Below, piece by piece: positions 1 through 7,870 of a DNA stretch of 38,062 bases (positions are counted from its first letter, which is position 1; every line of letters begins with the position of its first letter). Source of the DNA: JAQUCI01 sp034932685 (GTDB lineage: Bacteria; Bacillota_I; Bacilli_A; Erysipelotrichales; Erysipelotrichaceae); contig JAYFOM010000027.1 in NCBI GenBank assembly GCA_034932685.1, forward strand, positions 1 through 38,062, in the 5' to 3' direction. The translations under genes and the position numbers were made by a program. The notes below the pieces were generated by a model. It did not search any database and had not been told where the DNA came from. It saw only the letters and a program-made list of their open reading frames with translations.

Positions 1-39
1 ATGGGGCAAAAAACGTTGAGATTGGGTTATAATAGACAT
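1..39 (-). CDS. 5' end of an unidentified gene, cut by the window edge
   Basis: On the minus strand an ATG at 39 is preceded by AGAAAGGA (complement of about 50-57), 11 bases upstream, and opens a frame running off the window after 13 codons (begins MSIITQSQRF). The only support is the ribosome binding site, the open frame and the arrangement divergent from the next gene; 13 residues are too few to identify it. The plus-strand frame covering 1-207 has no ribosome binding site and is taken as a shadow. Confidence 0.4.
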   Translation of the reverse strand, partial: MSIITQSQRFLPH

Positions 40-171
40 GCGATTGGTTTCCTTTCTATAAAGTGTGCTAACTCTATTTTACAGGATTCCATTCGCTTTT
101 CTATTTTAGTTGGTAAGTCTCACATCAATTGTAACTCTACAGAAAAAACTGTTCCTTTTTTTTGTTTTTCT

Positions 172-200
172 TTCGCTTACAAAGAGGTTAGTGGTATAAT
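172..200 (+). promoter_or_regulatory. Extended -10 promoter of the trmR-mgtE-mgtE operon
   Basis: TATAAT at 195-200 is preceded by TGG (extended -10). The -35 region 17 bases upstream (TTCGCT, 172-177) is weak. Transcription would start near 207, which makes the ATG at 207 an unlikely start and supports GTG 225. Confidence 0.6.
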
Positions 201-224
201 AAAATAATGAAAGGTGGTGGTTTT

Positions 225-809
225 GTGGATAGTGGTCATGCGGATATAGAACTTAATGCGCTTAAAAACAATGTACCGATTATGCACAAAGACGGCATCC
301 TTTTTTTGATTAAAGTGATCAAAGAATATCGGGTTAAATCAATCTTGGAACTTGGTAGCGGGATAGGCTATTCAGCTATTCAAATGGCTAAAGATAACCC
401 AGAAGTTAAGATCACAACTATTGAGAAAGACATTGAGCGTTATGAACAAGCGGTAAAGTACATTAACGCTTTTAATTTACAATCGCAGATTAATTGTATC
501 AATATTGATGCTTATGAATATCACGATGAGAATCAATATGACATGATTTTCATTGATGCTGCGAAAGCTCAATATCAAGGCCTATTTGACAAGTACCGGC
601 GATACTTAACTAGTAATGGTTTTGTGATTGTCGATAATTTACTGTTTCATGGATTAGTGGATAATCCTGAGAAAACTCATAATCGTCGTACAAAAGATTT
701 GATTAGAAAGATTAGAAATTTTAGGGAAGGGATACTAGCGAATTCTGATTATGATGTCAACTATTATCCTAATATTGGTGATGGTGTTGCGATGATAAAA
801 ATTCGTTAA
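225..809 (+). CDS. trmR: SAM-dependent O-methyltransferase, TrmR-like (tRNA 5-hydroxyuridine methyltransferase)
   Basis: A class I SAM-dependent O-methyltransferase of 194 residues. The SAM-binding motif LELGSGIGYS lies at residues 41-50, and the FIDAAKAQYQ block (109-118) with the VDN motif (136-138) supplies the metal and catalytic acid residues of this family. The pattern around these motifs (VPIM near the N-terminus, DNLLFHGLV) resembles Bacillus subtilis TrmR (YrrM), which methylates 5-hydroxyuridine at the tRNA wobble position. GTG 225 is preferred to the in-frame ATG at 207 because AAAGGTGG at 210-217 is well placed for it, and the ATG would lie at the transcription start. It is first in a probable operon with two mgtE genes; the YrrN/YrrO-type peptidases that follow it in Bacillus are not seen. 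A different small-molecule O-methyltransferase is the alternative. Confidence 0.8.
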   Translation: MDSGHADIELNALKNNVPIMHKDGILFLIKVIKEYRVKSILELGSGIGYSAIQMAKDNPEVKITTIEKDIERYEQAVKYINAFNLQSQINCINIDAYEYHDENQYDMIFIDAAKAQYQGLFDKYRRYLTSNGFVIVDNLLFHGLVDNPEKTHNRRTKDLIRKIRNFREGILANSDYDVNYYPNIGDGVAMIKIR

Positions 810-835
810 TAATAACCTTCTTAGAAAGGTATGCG

Positions 836-2191
836 ATGAATGATGAAATGAGCTTGAATGAACTACTGTTAGAAACTATTCATCAAAAAAACGTTTTAGG
901 ATTGCGAATGTTGTTTGATGAATATAATATCGTTGATTTAGCGGAACTGGTAAATGAACTGGAAGTTTTTGATATTATATTTATATTTAAAACAGTACCA
1001 AAAGAAATTACTGGTCAACTTTTTTCTTATCTAGACAGTGAAACGGTTGAAAAGCTACTTGATGTTTTTAACAGTAATGAAATAAAGAGTTTAATGGATT
1101 ACTTATATAGTGATGACTTGATTGACTTCTTACAAGAACTACCAGCACCATTAAGCAAAAAGGTGCTAAGTAGTGCATCATCTCAACAAAAGAAAATTAT
1201 CAATGAACTTTTGAGTTATCAAGAAGGTACAGCCGGAAGTATCATGTCAGTTAACTATTTTGAACTAGATGAAGATGATACAATTCTTGTGGCTGTTGAT
1301 AAGATAAAGCACCATGGCAAAAAAGCCGAGACTTTAAATACATGTTTTGTTTTAAGTAAAGAAGGACGTTTGATTGGAACTGTAACATTAAGAGATATCC
1401 TTTTTGAACAACAATACCAGTACATAAAAGATATAATGGATATTGATTTCAACTTTGTCTTAACATCTGAAGATACGGAAGAAGTCGCAAGGATAATGCA
1501 GAAATATGATGATAGCGTAATTGCGGTTACTGATGATCAAGAACATTTGTTAGGTATCATTACGATTGATGATGTCTTTGATATAATCCAAGAAAAGGCG
1601 ACTGAAGATATTCATAAGATGGCGGCTATTACGCCTTTAGAGTATCCTTACATGGAAGTTGGATCTTTTAAGATTGCAAAGAGTAGATTGGTCTGGTTGA
1701 TGTTGTTAATGGTTTCATATGCTTTAAGTAGTATCATAATTACTAATAACAGCGATTTGTTAGTTGTAGTACCAAGTTTAATTACTTTTATTCCAATGTT
1801 AATGGATACTTCAGGAAACGCAGGTAGTCAAGCAAGTGCTATGGTTATCAGGGGTATTACTGTTGATAATTTAACTGTAAAGGATTTTTTCCGTGTTTTG
1901 TTTAAGGAGTTATTTGTGGCCTTAATTGTTGGGGCTATATTGTTTGCGGTAAATTTAATAAGAATATTATTGTTTGTCCCAAATGTTGGTTTGGATGTAG
2001 CTTTTATCGTTTGTATTTCATTGTATCTTGTTGTTATGATTGCTAAGCTTACGGGAGGCTTATTTCCATTATTAGCACTAGTTTTTAAACTTGATCCTGC
2101 GGTTATGGCATCTCCTTTGATTACTACAACATGTGACGCGCTATCCTTATTAACGTATTTTTCATTAGCTGCGTTATGGTTACATGGTTAA
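836..2191 (+). CDS. mgtE: MgtE magnesium channel/transporter, copy 1
   Basis: A full-length MgtE of 451 residues. Domain order is normal: a helical MgtE-N domain (about 1-130), two CBS domains (about 135-255), a linking helix, then five membrane helices (about 283-450). The pore signature PMLMDTSGNAGSQ is at 320-332, and an aspartate at 434 (TTTCDALSL) matches the conserved ion-binding aspartate of the last helix. In this family the cytosolic N and CBS domains bind Mg2+ and close the pore when internal Mg2+ is high. AGAAAGGT at about 822-829 sets the start. A second mgtE follows after 12 bases, with its Shine-Dalgarno overlapping this stop codon, so the two are cotranscribed. Transport of Co2+ or other divalent ions cannot be excluded. 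Confidence 0.93.
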   Translation: MNDEMSLNELLLETIHQKNVLGLRMLFDEYNIVDLAELVNELEVFDIIFIFKTVPKEITGQLFSYLDSETVEKLLDVFNSNEIKSLMDYLYSDDLIDFLQELPAPLSKKVLSSASSQQKKIINELLSYQEGTAGSIMSVNYFELDEDDTILVAVDKIKHHGKKAETLNTCFVLSKEGRLIGTVTLRDILFEQQYQYIKDIMDIDFNFVLTSEDTEEVARIMQKYDDSVIAVTDDQEHLLGIITIDDVFDIIQEKATEDIHKMAAITPLEYPYMEVGSFKIAKSRLVWLMLLMVSYALSSIIITNNSDLLVVVPSLITFIPMLMDTSGNAGSQASAMVIRGITVDNLTVKDFFRVLFKELFVALIVGAILFAVNLIRILLFVPNVGLDVAFIVCISLYLVVMIAKLTGGLFPLLALVFKLDPAVMASPLITTTCDALSLLTYFSLAALWLHG

Positions 2192-2203
2192 GGAGGTGTC
2201 AAA

Positions 2204-3562
2204 ATGGAATATATGAACGAATTGAATCTTGAGAACTTACTTGATTTAATTGATAAAAGAAAATTGTATGAGATAAGAGAAGTATATAGTGAATTCAACA
2301 TAGTTGACTTAGCTGCGTTAAGTGAACAATTGTCACTGTCAAATATTCTTTTTCTCTTTAGGATTTTACACAAGAACATAAGTGGTCAATTATTTTCATA
2401 TTTTACGATTGAGACACAACAAGCGATAATTGATGCTTTTTCAAATGATGAGATTCAAGCAATGTTAGTCAACATGTACGCGGATGATATGGTTGATTTT
2501 ATTAGTGATATGCCAGCTAATCTGGTCAAGAAAATTCTGATGAGTGTTAGTAAAGAACAACGTAACAAGATCAACACCTTATTAAGTTACCCAGATTATT
2601 CAGCCGGATCGATCATGAATACCGATTATGTTGAACTTAAGGAAAACGATACAATTGATAACGCTTTAAGAAAAATAAGAACTCGCGGTCGGATTGCGGA
2701 AACAATCAGTGTTTGTTATGTTACCGATGAGTCTAAGCGCTTAGTCGGTTCAATTAAACCTGAGGATATATTGTTTTCAAATGGTGAGGATTTCATCAAT
2801 GATCATATGGATGAACACGTCGCATCATGTAATACATATGATGACCAAGAAGATGTTGCCCATTTGTTTGCAAGATATGACCTTGATGTTTTGCCGGTTT
2901 TGAATAATGATCAATGTTTGATTGGTATAATCACGATTGATGATATTATTGATGTACTGCAAGAAGAAGTCACAGAAGATATTCAAAAGATGGCAGCTAT
3001 TCGACCGGTTGAAGGATCTTATTTAGAAGCTTCGGTATTGACGATGGTAAAAAGTCGCTTGCCATGGCTTTTGATATTGATGTTATCGGCTACCTTAACA
3101 GGTTATATTTTACAGATATTTGAAGATAAGTTATTGATCATACCTGCACTTACTGCCTTTGTGCCAATGATCATGGGATCATCAGGAAACGCGGGTAATC
3201 AGACAGCTGTTATGGTTATTAGAAGTATAGCAATAAATGAAATTACTACAGCAGACATCAAAGCTGTTTTATGGAAAGAAAATAAGATTGCTATTATATG
3301 TGGTGGAGCATTATTTATAGTGGCAATGCTGAGAATGTTCATCTTTCCACCACATGTAACATTTACGATCGCATTTGTTATATGCTTGACTTTAATGATA
3401 TCAGTTTTCATTGGTAATTTTTTAGGAGCAGTTCTTCCTTTTCTTTCACTAATGATCAAACAAGACCCAGCAGCAACAACAACACCAATATTAACGACAA
3501 TCATTGATGTTGTTTCCTTGTTAGTTTACTTTTCATTGGCAGTGATTTTTTTGGGAATTTAA
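2204..3562 (+). CDS. mgtE: MgtE magnesium channel/transporter, copy 2
   Basis: A second full-length MgtE of 452 residues in tandem with the first and clearly paralogous along its length: N domain, CBS pair, and membrane part with PMIMGSSGNAGNQ and a final-helix aspartate in TTIIDVVSLL. The copies differ throughout: the pore loop has MGSS where copy 1 has MDTS, and the CBS sequences are diverged, so the duplication is not recent. A strong AAGGAGGTG at 2190-2198, overlapping the stop of copy 1, sets the start. MgtE works as a homodimer, so a heterodimer or two channels with different Mg2+ set points are both possible; the sequence does not say which. Confidence 0.93.
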   Translation: MEYMNELNLENLLDLIDKRKLYEIREVYSEFNIVDLAALSEQLSLSNILFLFRILHKNISGQLFSYFTIETQQAIIDAFSNDEIQAMLVNMYADDMVDFISDMPANLVKKILMSVSKEQRNKINTLLSYPDYSAGSIMNTDYVELKENDTIDNALRKIRTRGRIAETISVCYVTDESKRLVGSIKPEDILFSNGEDFINDHMDEHVASCNTYDDQEDVAHLFARYDLDVLPVLNNDQCLIGIITIDDIIDVLQEEVTEDIQKMAAIRPVEGSYLEASVLTMVKSRLPWLLILMLSATLTGYILQIFEDKLLIIPALTAFVPMIMGSSGNAGNQTAVMVIRSIAINEITTADIKAVLWKENKIAIICGGALFIVAMLRMFIFPPHVTFTIAFVICLTLMISVFIGNFLGAVLPFLSLMIKQDPAATTTPILTTIIDVVSLLVYFSLAVIFLGI

Positions 3563-3580
3563 CATATTTCATGTTATAAT
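3551..3580 (+). promoter_or_regulatory. Promoter of deoD
   Basis: TTGGGA (3551-3556), an 18-base spacer and TATAAT (3575-3580) preceded by TGT (extended -10). The -35 lies inside the last codons of the second mgtE. Confidence 0.65.
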
Positions 3581-3613
3581 TCATATACATAAATTAAAGG
3601 AGATAATTAAAAT

Positions 3614-4327
3614 ATGGCTACACCTCATAATAGTGCAAAACCAGGTGAGATCGCTAAATTGGTATTAATGCCAGGTGATCCTTTGCGCGCAAAATTTATA
3701 GCGGAGACATTCTTAGAAAATCCGGTTCAGTTTAATCAAGTACGTAATATGTTTGGATATACCGGAACATATAAAGGTAAGGAAATATCTGTAATGGGTA
3801 GTGGTATGGGTATGCCAAGTATTGGTATTTACTCGTATGAATTGTTCGCTTTTTATGGTGTTGAAACTATCATTAGAATTGGTAGTGCTGGAAGTTATAC
3901 AGAAGATGCGAAAATCTATGATGTTATTTTAGCTGATAGTGCTTGGAGTGAATCAACATATGCTTTACGTCAAGGCAAAGAGTTGTGTGATGTATTATAC
4001 CCAAGTAGTGAAGTTAATGAAAAATTACTACAATGTGCTTCTAAGTTGAACATACCAGTTAAAGTCGGTCGTATTCATTCCAGCGATAATTTCTATCGCG
4101 AAAAAGACATGACCAGTTTTGCTTATTATCGTGATGTAAAAGGTTGCTTGTGTGCTGAAATGGAGTCATTTGCGCTCTTCCATAATGCTCGTGTATTAAA
4201 CAAGAAAGCAGCGTGTTTGCTTACAATATCAGATTCGCTTTTAACCCATCAAGAAACATCACCCAAAGAAAGAGAAACAGCTTTTACTAACATGATGAAG
4301 ATAGCTTTAGAAATGGTAAACGAATAA
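3614..4327 (+). CDS. deoD: Purine nucleoside phosphorylase, DeoD type
   Basis: Cleaves purine nucleosides with phosphate to the free base and (deoxy)ribose-1-phosphate in the cytoplasm, for purine salvage and pentose use. At 237 residues it has the usual hexameric DeoD length and pattern: MATPHNSAK start, LMPGDPLRAK phosphate-binding segment near residue 19, GSGMGMPSIGIYSYEL, RIGSAGSY, AEMESFAL at the base and ribose site, and ISDSLLTHQ carrying the catalytic aspartate. AAAGGAGAT at about 3596-3604 precedes the ATG. It has its own promoter and a perfect terminator hairpin at its stop codon, so it looks monocistronic. No other deo-operon gene is nearby. Confidence 0.95.
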   Translation: MATPHNSAKPGEIAKLVLMPGDPLRAKFIAETFLENPVQFNQVRNMFGYTGTYKGKEISVMGSGMGMPSIGIYSYELFAFYGVETIIRIGSAGSYTEDAKIYDVILADSAWSESTYALRQGKELCDVLYPSSEVNEKLLQCASKLNIPVKVGRIHSSDNFYREKDMTSFAYYRDVKGCLCAEMESFALFHNARVLNKKAACLLTISDSLLTHQETSPKERETAFTNMMKIALEMVNE

Positions 4328-4350
4328 AGAGCTACGGCTCTTTATTTTTT
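4323..4350 (+). terminator. Rho-independent terminator after deoD
   Basis: A perfect 10-bp stem (4323-4332 with 4337-4346) with a TACG loop, then a T tract to 4350. The deoD stop codon lies in the left arm, and the next gene's start is only 10 bases beyond the T tract. Confidence 0.85.
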
Positions 4351-4360
4351 GGTACAAATA

Positions 4361-5701
4361 ATGGGATACTTAAATGAAGTGATAATAGAGGTTAAAAATA
4401 GAAACAAAAACGAAGCAGAATTTATTCAAGCAGTGTTTGAAGTGTTTTCGAATATGGAAATACTATTTGATGATAATGAGGAATTAAGAAAAGGCGCTAT
4501 CTTAGAGCGATTGATTGAGCCTGAAAGAAGTATTCAGTTTAAAGTGCCATGGGAAGATGATTTAGGCAAAATCCATGTAAATCGTGGTTATCGTGTACAG
4601 TTTAATAGTGCAATCGGTCCTTATAAAGGCGGATTGAGATTTAATCCAAATGTTAATCTTAGTATCATGAAGTTTCTTGCATTTGAACAAACGCTAAAGA
4701 ATGCATTAACAGGGTTACCAATTGGTGGAGCAAAAGGTGGCAGTGACTTTAATCCAAAGGGAAAATCAAATGCAGAGATAAAACGTTTTTGTAATAGCTT
4801 TATGCTAGAGTTATATCGTCATATTGGTCCTGATGTTGATGTACCAGCAGGTGATATGGGAGTTGGGGCACGTGAGATTGGTTTTATGTATGGCCAGTAT
4901 CGAAGGATAATGGCTAATAGTGAAAGAGGAGTGTTAACCGGTAAGGCAGTAAGCTATGGTGGTAGTTTATGTCGAAAAGAAGCAACTGGTTATGGATTAG
5001 TTTATTTTCTTAACGAAATATTGACCAGAATGAATGATTCACTAGTTGATAAAAGAGTGGTCATATCAGGCAGTGGTAACGTTGCAATTTATGCTGCTGA
5101 AAAAGTGATCGCAAATAAGGGACGTGTAATTGCCATGAGTGATTCACAGGGTTATATTATTGATGATGATATTGATTTGGATACAATCAAACTGATCAAA
5201 GAAGTAAAACACTCTTCACTAAGTGAGTATCCCGAACTATGTGGTCGTGGTAGGTATCAAAATGGTAGTGTTTATGATGATCGATCATTAAGATATGATA
5301 TCGCACTACCTTGTGCTACACAAAATGAGATTGATATTAATAGAGCAAAAAATATTGTTAGTAATGGTTGTTTTATTGTGGCTGAAGGAGCTAACATGCC
5401 AAATGACAATGAAGCAATCGCTTACTATCTCGCTAATGATGTTGTGTTTGCTCCTGGGAAGGCCGCAAATGCTGGTGGAGTAGCGACAAGTGCATTAGAA
5501 ATGACGCAAAACAGTATGCGATATGGTTGGAGTTTTGAAGAAGTCGATGCTAAATTACATGCAATAATGGTAAATATTCATCGTCAATGTGTTGATGCGA
5601 TCAAACAGTATCATTTAAATACATATGACTATGTTAAAGGAGCTAATATTGCTGCTTTGAATATTGTGTTAAAAGCCATGATCGAACAAGGTGATTATTA
5701 G
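4361..5701 (+). CDS. gdhA: Glutamate dehydrogenase, GdhA type (hexameric, about 50 kDa)
   Basis: Catalyses reversible oxidative deamination of glutamate to 2-oxoglutarate and ammonia. The 446-residue protein follows E. coli-type GdhA end to end: LIEPERSIQF, GPYKGGLRFNP, GLPIGGAKGGSDF (catalytic lysine near 125), DVPAGDMGVGAREIG, the Rossmann-fold SGSGNVAIYAAEK, ALPCATQNEID, and ANAGGVATSALEM near the C-terminus. NAD versus NADP preference cannot be read safely. The ATG at 4361 gives the usual N-terminal length. An in-frame TTG at 4349 lies in the terminator T tract and is unlikely. No Shine-Dalgarno is visible and no clear promoter lies between the deoD terminator and this ATG, so expression may depend on readthrough or on a promoter inside deoD. 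Confidence 0.95.
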   Translation: MGYLNEVIIEVKNRNKNEAEFIQAVFEVFSNMEILFDDNEELRKGAILERLIEPERSIQFKVPWEDDLGKIHVNRGYRVQFNSAIGPYKGGLRFNPNVNLSIMKFLAFEQTLKNALTGLPIGGAKGGSDFNPKGKSNAEIKRFCNSFMLELYRHIGPDVDVPAGDMGVGAREIGFMYGQYRRIMANSERGVLTGKAVSYGGSLCRKEATGYGLVYFLNEILTRMNDSLVDKRVVISGSGNVAIYAAEKVIANKGRVIAMSDSQGYIIDDDIDLDTIKLIKEVKHSSLSEYPELCGRGRYQNGSVYDDRSLRYDIALPCATQNEIDINRAKNIVSNGCFIVAEGANMPNDNEAIAYYLANDVVFAPGKAANAGGVATSALEMTQNSMRYGWSFEEVDAKLHAIMVNIHRQCVDAIKQYHLNTYDYVKGANIAALNIVLKAMIEQGDY

Positions 5702-5756
5702 TATAGGATTGATCACAAAAATTTGATAAAATGATTATAAAGAAGACGGAGGTTTT

Positions 5757-5948
5757 ATGAAGCATATCATATTTGTAAGAAATTTAAAAAGTGAAGAAGA
5801 CGTAGTGCGCATAAAGTCCGCTTTAGAAGGCACTAGGGTTGAGTATGAAATAGTTCTCGATAATCAATGCATCGTTGTATACGGTCGTAACGATATTGTA
5901 CACGCCGCAAAGACAGCTTTAGTTGAAGCTGGATTTATCATTGGATAG
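5757..5948 (+). CDS. Small hypothetical protein, possible ferredoxin-like/HMA-like fold
   Basis: A 63-residue protein with a very good ribosome binding site (GGAGG, 5748-5752) and a strong terminator directly behind, so it looks real. The strand-helix-strand-strand-helix-strand rhythm (HIIFVRNL, EEDVVRIKSAL, YEIVLDN, IVVYGRN, HAAKTALVEAG, FIIG) resembles small heavy-metal-associated or ACT-like folds, but the CxxC metal site of true HMA domains is absent; its one cysteine (near residue 38) sits in a strand. No function is assigned. TGA TTATAA near 5732-5740 could be a weak promoter; readthrough from gdhA, whose stop is 55 bases upstream, is equally possible. Confidence 0.65.
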   Translation: MKHIIFVRNLKSEEDVVRIKSALEGTRVEYEIVLDNQCIVVYGRNDIVHAAKTALVEAGFIIG

Positions 5949-5950
5949 TA

Positions 5951-5980
5951 TAAAAAGCACTTCATCTGAAGTGCTTTTTA
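5951..5980. terminator. Bidirectional terminator between convergent genes
   Basis: A perfect 13-bp stem (5951-5963 with 5968-5980), loop ATCT, with A and T runs at its two ends, so it can serve both strands. On the minus strand it includes the stop codon of the DASS transporter gene. Confidence 0.85.
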
Positions 5981-7423
5981 CATGAACATTAGTGCTAATG
6001 GATAGCCAATAGTGACGGTAATGATAATCGCGATTATCATCGTCATAAAACCATAAAGCATCATTTGCTTAGCCGATGTCCAACCAGAGCTGCCGGCAAT
6101 AGCTATATTTGGATGTGCAGGTGGTGTGGCAAATGAGAATGAAGCCATTAGGCCAATAACGCACGCAATAGCAGCTGGATTAATACGATCACTAAGTGAG
6201 ATGACAATTGGTAGTGCAATGGCACTTACGACAGTTACAGTAACCATATTTGATGAAAGGTTAGTTTGTATTGCTGACCAAACAGTAAATACGATAATTA
6301 AATATATTGGATTTAGATTGATCAATGATTGTGCTAAATTTGAAGATAACCATGTGGTAATGCCAATATCAGCATTGGTTAAAGCACTTCCTAGTGCAAG
6401 TGTTGAAGCAGTCATTATCAAAGCTGACCATGATACTCCTTTACTCATTGCTTCGTTAAACTGAAGCAGTGGTTTACCATTAACATGAATCATCATCATT
6501 GCAACAGCACCTAATAAAGGTGGTAGAGCTGTGGTAAAACGATCAATATATGAAGCAATATCAGGAAGTGCTTTTTGGATCAAACTAGGAGCAACCCATA
6601 ATACTACGACTAAACAAAAAATCAGTAGGATAAGCTTTTCACTTTTATCCATCTTTGATAACTTTTCTTTTTGAATGTCAGCATTTTTAACATTGAAAAC
6701 CTTTATATCGGGTTTTAAAATAAAACGAAAGACTAACATCATGCCAACAAAAGTCAACAATCCAACTGGTATGGCAAAACTCATATATTGTAAATAAGAA
6801 ATCGTCATATTAGTGGCTGCTTCATAAAAACCGATTGCCATGATTGAAAAAACATGAGCTATCGGTGTCATTCCAGAAGCAATAGCGATGCAAAGTGTCA
6901 TTCCAATCATCAACATATTCGCAAACTTATCGCTTTTAGCCATTTTTGTTACTTTATATATTTCTTCAAGAATAGGTAGATATATGACAAACAAAACAGT
7001 TGGTGACATAAACATACCTAGCAATAAAGTTGATAGAAAAAACGACAACGCAAATGACCAAGCGCTTTTTTTCGCCAATTGACTATTGATAAAGAATAAA
7101 GCAACCCTTCTAATAAAAGTGGTTTTTGAAAGCGCATATGTACACATGAAAGTGAATAATAAAAATGCAAAAGTTGAACTACCAATAGAACCAGCTAATA
7201 AACTATTGATCTTAATTTCTGGGATGAAGGCTAAAGCGGCTAAACATAACATGCTTGGCCAATCGATGGCGATTGTAAGCCATAATAAAAGAATACCAAT
7301 GAAAATACCAAAGACATGCATTGCTGATCCAGATAATCCTGTTGGTGCTGGTAAATAACGAAAAAACAGGATAAACAACAATGATGTAATAATTATCAAC
7401 GATCTATTCTTGTTTGTGTTCAT
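5978..7423 (-). CDS. DASS/SLC13-family anion:sodium symporter (di/tricarboxylate or sulfate type)
   Basis: A membrane protein of 481 residues with about 11-12 hydrophobic helices, fitting the divalent anion:Na+ symporter family, which imports C4-dicarboxylates, citrate or sulfate. The second SNT-type motif is clear as SSNMVTVTVVSAIALP, followed by SFATPPAHPNIAIAGSSGW in the last third. The first copy appears as SGMTPIAHVF, in which the usual SNT is not conserved, so substrate or ion coupling may differ. ATG 7423 is preferred to a TTG at 7435 because the GGAG about 7 bases before it is within Shine-Dalgarno range. The gene stands alone between a tRNA cluster and a convergent terminator. Substrate is not predictable; a dicarboxylate would suit a fermenter. 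Confidence 0.8.
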   Translation of the reverse strand: MNTNKNRSLIIITSLLFILFFRYLPAPTGLSGSAMHVFGIFIGILLLWLTIAIDWPSMLCLAALAFIPEIKINSLLAGSIGSSTFAFLLFTFMCTYALSKTTFIRRVALFFINSQLAKKSAWSFALSFFLSTLLLGMFMSPTVLFVIYLPILEEIYKVTKMAKSDKFANMLMIGMTLCIAIASGMTPIAHVFSIMAIGFYEAATNMTISYLQYMSFAIPVGLLTFVGMMLVFRFILKPDIKVFNVKNADIQKEKLSKMDKSEKLILLIFCLVVVLWVAPSLIQKALPDIASYIDRFTTALPPLLGAVAMMMIHVNGKPLLQFNEAMSKGVSWSALIMTASTLALGSALTNADIGITTWLSSNLAQSLINLNPIYLIIVFTVWSAIQTNLSSNMVTVTVVSAIALPIVISLSDRINPAAIACVIGLMASFSFATPPAHPNIAIAGSSGWTSAKQMMLYGFMTMIIAIIITVTIGYPLALMFM

Positions 7424-7511
7424 AAGGTTCTCCAATAACTAGATGACATAATATAAGTTTACTTAAATATTGGTTTTTGTCTAGTTTATCATTGTTTTGA
7501 TTCAATCAAAT

Positions 7512-7531
7512 AAAAAAGCCTTTAATAAGGC
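7512..7531 (-). terminator. Terminator of the tRNA-Ser/Asp/Gly transcript
   Basis: On the minus strand GCCTT-ATTA-AAGGC (7518-7522 with 7527-7531) is followed by six T residues, 11 bases after the tRNA-Gly 3' end. Confidence 0.75.
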
Positions 7532-7542
7532 ATCATTTACTT

Positions 7543-7616
7543 TGGAGCAGGTGAAGGGAATCGAACCCTCGTGTCGACCTTGGCAAGGTCGCGTTCTACC
7601 ATTGAACTACACCTGC
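7543..7616 (-). tRNA. tRNA-Gly (GCC)
   Basis: A 74-base cloverleaf with acceptor GCAGGTG/CACCTGC, anticodon loop TTGCCAA (anticodon GCC), T loop GGTTCGATTCC and encoded CCA. Last gene of a three-tRNA transcript. Confidence 0.96.
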
Positions 7617-7618
7617 AA

Positions 7619-7694
7619 TGGCGGTCCAGACGAGGATCGAACTCGCGATCTCCTCCGTGACAGGGAGGCATGTTAACCACTACACCACTGGACC
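7619..7694 (-). tRNA. tRNA-Asp (GTC)
   Basis: A 76-base cloverleaf with acceptor GGTCCAG/CTGGACC, anticodon loop CTGTCAC (anticodon GTC) and encoded CCA. It lies 2 bases from tRNA-Gly, in the same transcript. Confidence 0.96.
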
Positions 7695-7704
7695 TTTAAT
7701 ATTT

Positions 7705-7795
7705 TGGCGGAAAAGGAGGGATTTGAACCCTCGCGCCAGTTACCCGACCTATACCCTTAGCAGGGGCACCTCTTCAGCCTCTTGAGTACTTTTCC
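7705..7795 (-). tRNA. tRNA-Ser (GCT)
   Basis: A 91-base type II tRNA with the long variable arm expected of serine tRNAs, acceptor GGAAAAG/CTTTTCC, anticodon loop CTGCTAA (anticodon GCT, reading AGC and AGU) and encoded CCA. First gene of the tRNA transcript. Confidence 0.95.
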
Positions 7796-7819
7796 ATTAG
7801 CTAAACATAGCGCTTATTC

Positions 7820-7848
7820 ATATTAACATAAGAGTTTATTTTTGACAA
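7820..7848 (-). promoter_or_regulatory. Promoter of the tRNA-Ser/Asp/Gly cluster
   Basis: On the minus strand TTGTCA (complement of 7843-7848), a 17-base spacer and TAATAT (complement of 7820-7825) with an upstream TGT. It lies about 25 bases before the tRNA-Ser 5' end. Confidence 0.8.
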
Positions 7849-7870
7849 TAGGTTTACTATCTAAATTAAC

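Noticed and set aside
1..207. 68-codon plus-strand frame at the window start
   Set aside because: No ribosome binding site, no recognisable protein features, and a better-supported minus-strand start with AGAAAGGA lies inside it.
207..224. ATG 207 as start of the methyltransferase
   Set aside because: It coincides with the predicted transcription start and its first codons contain the Shine-Dalgarno that serves GTG 225.
6126..7358. Three plus-strand frames opposite the DASS transporter
   Set aside because: The minus strand encodes a coherent multi-helix transporter with family motifs; the plus-strand frames have none.
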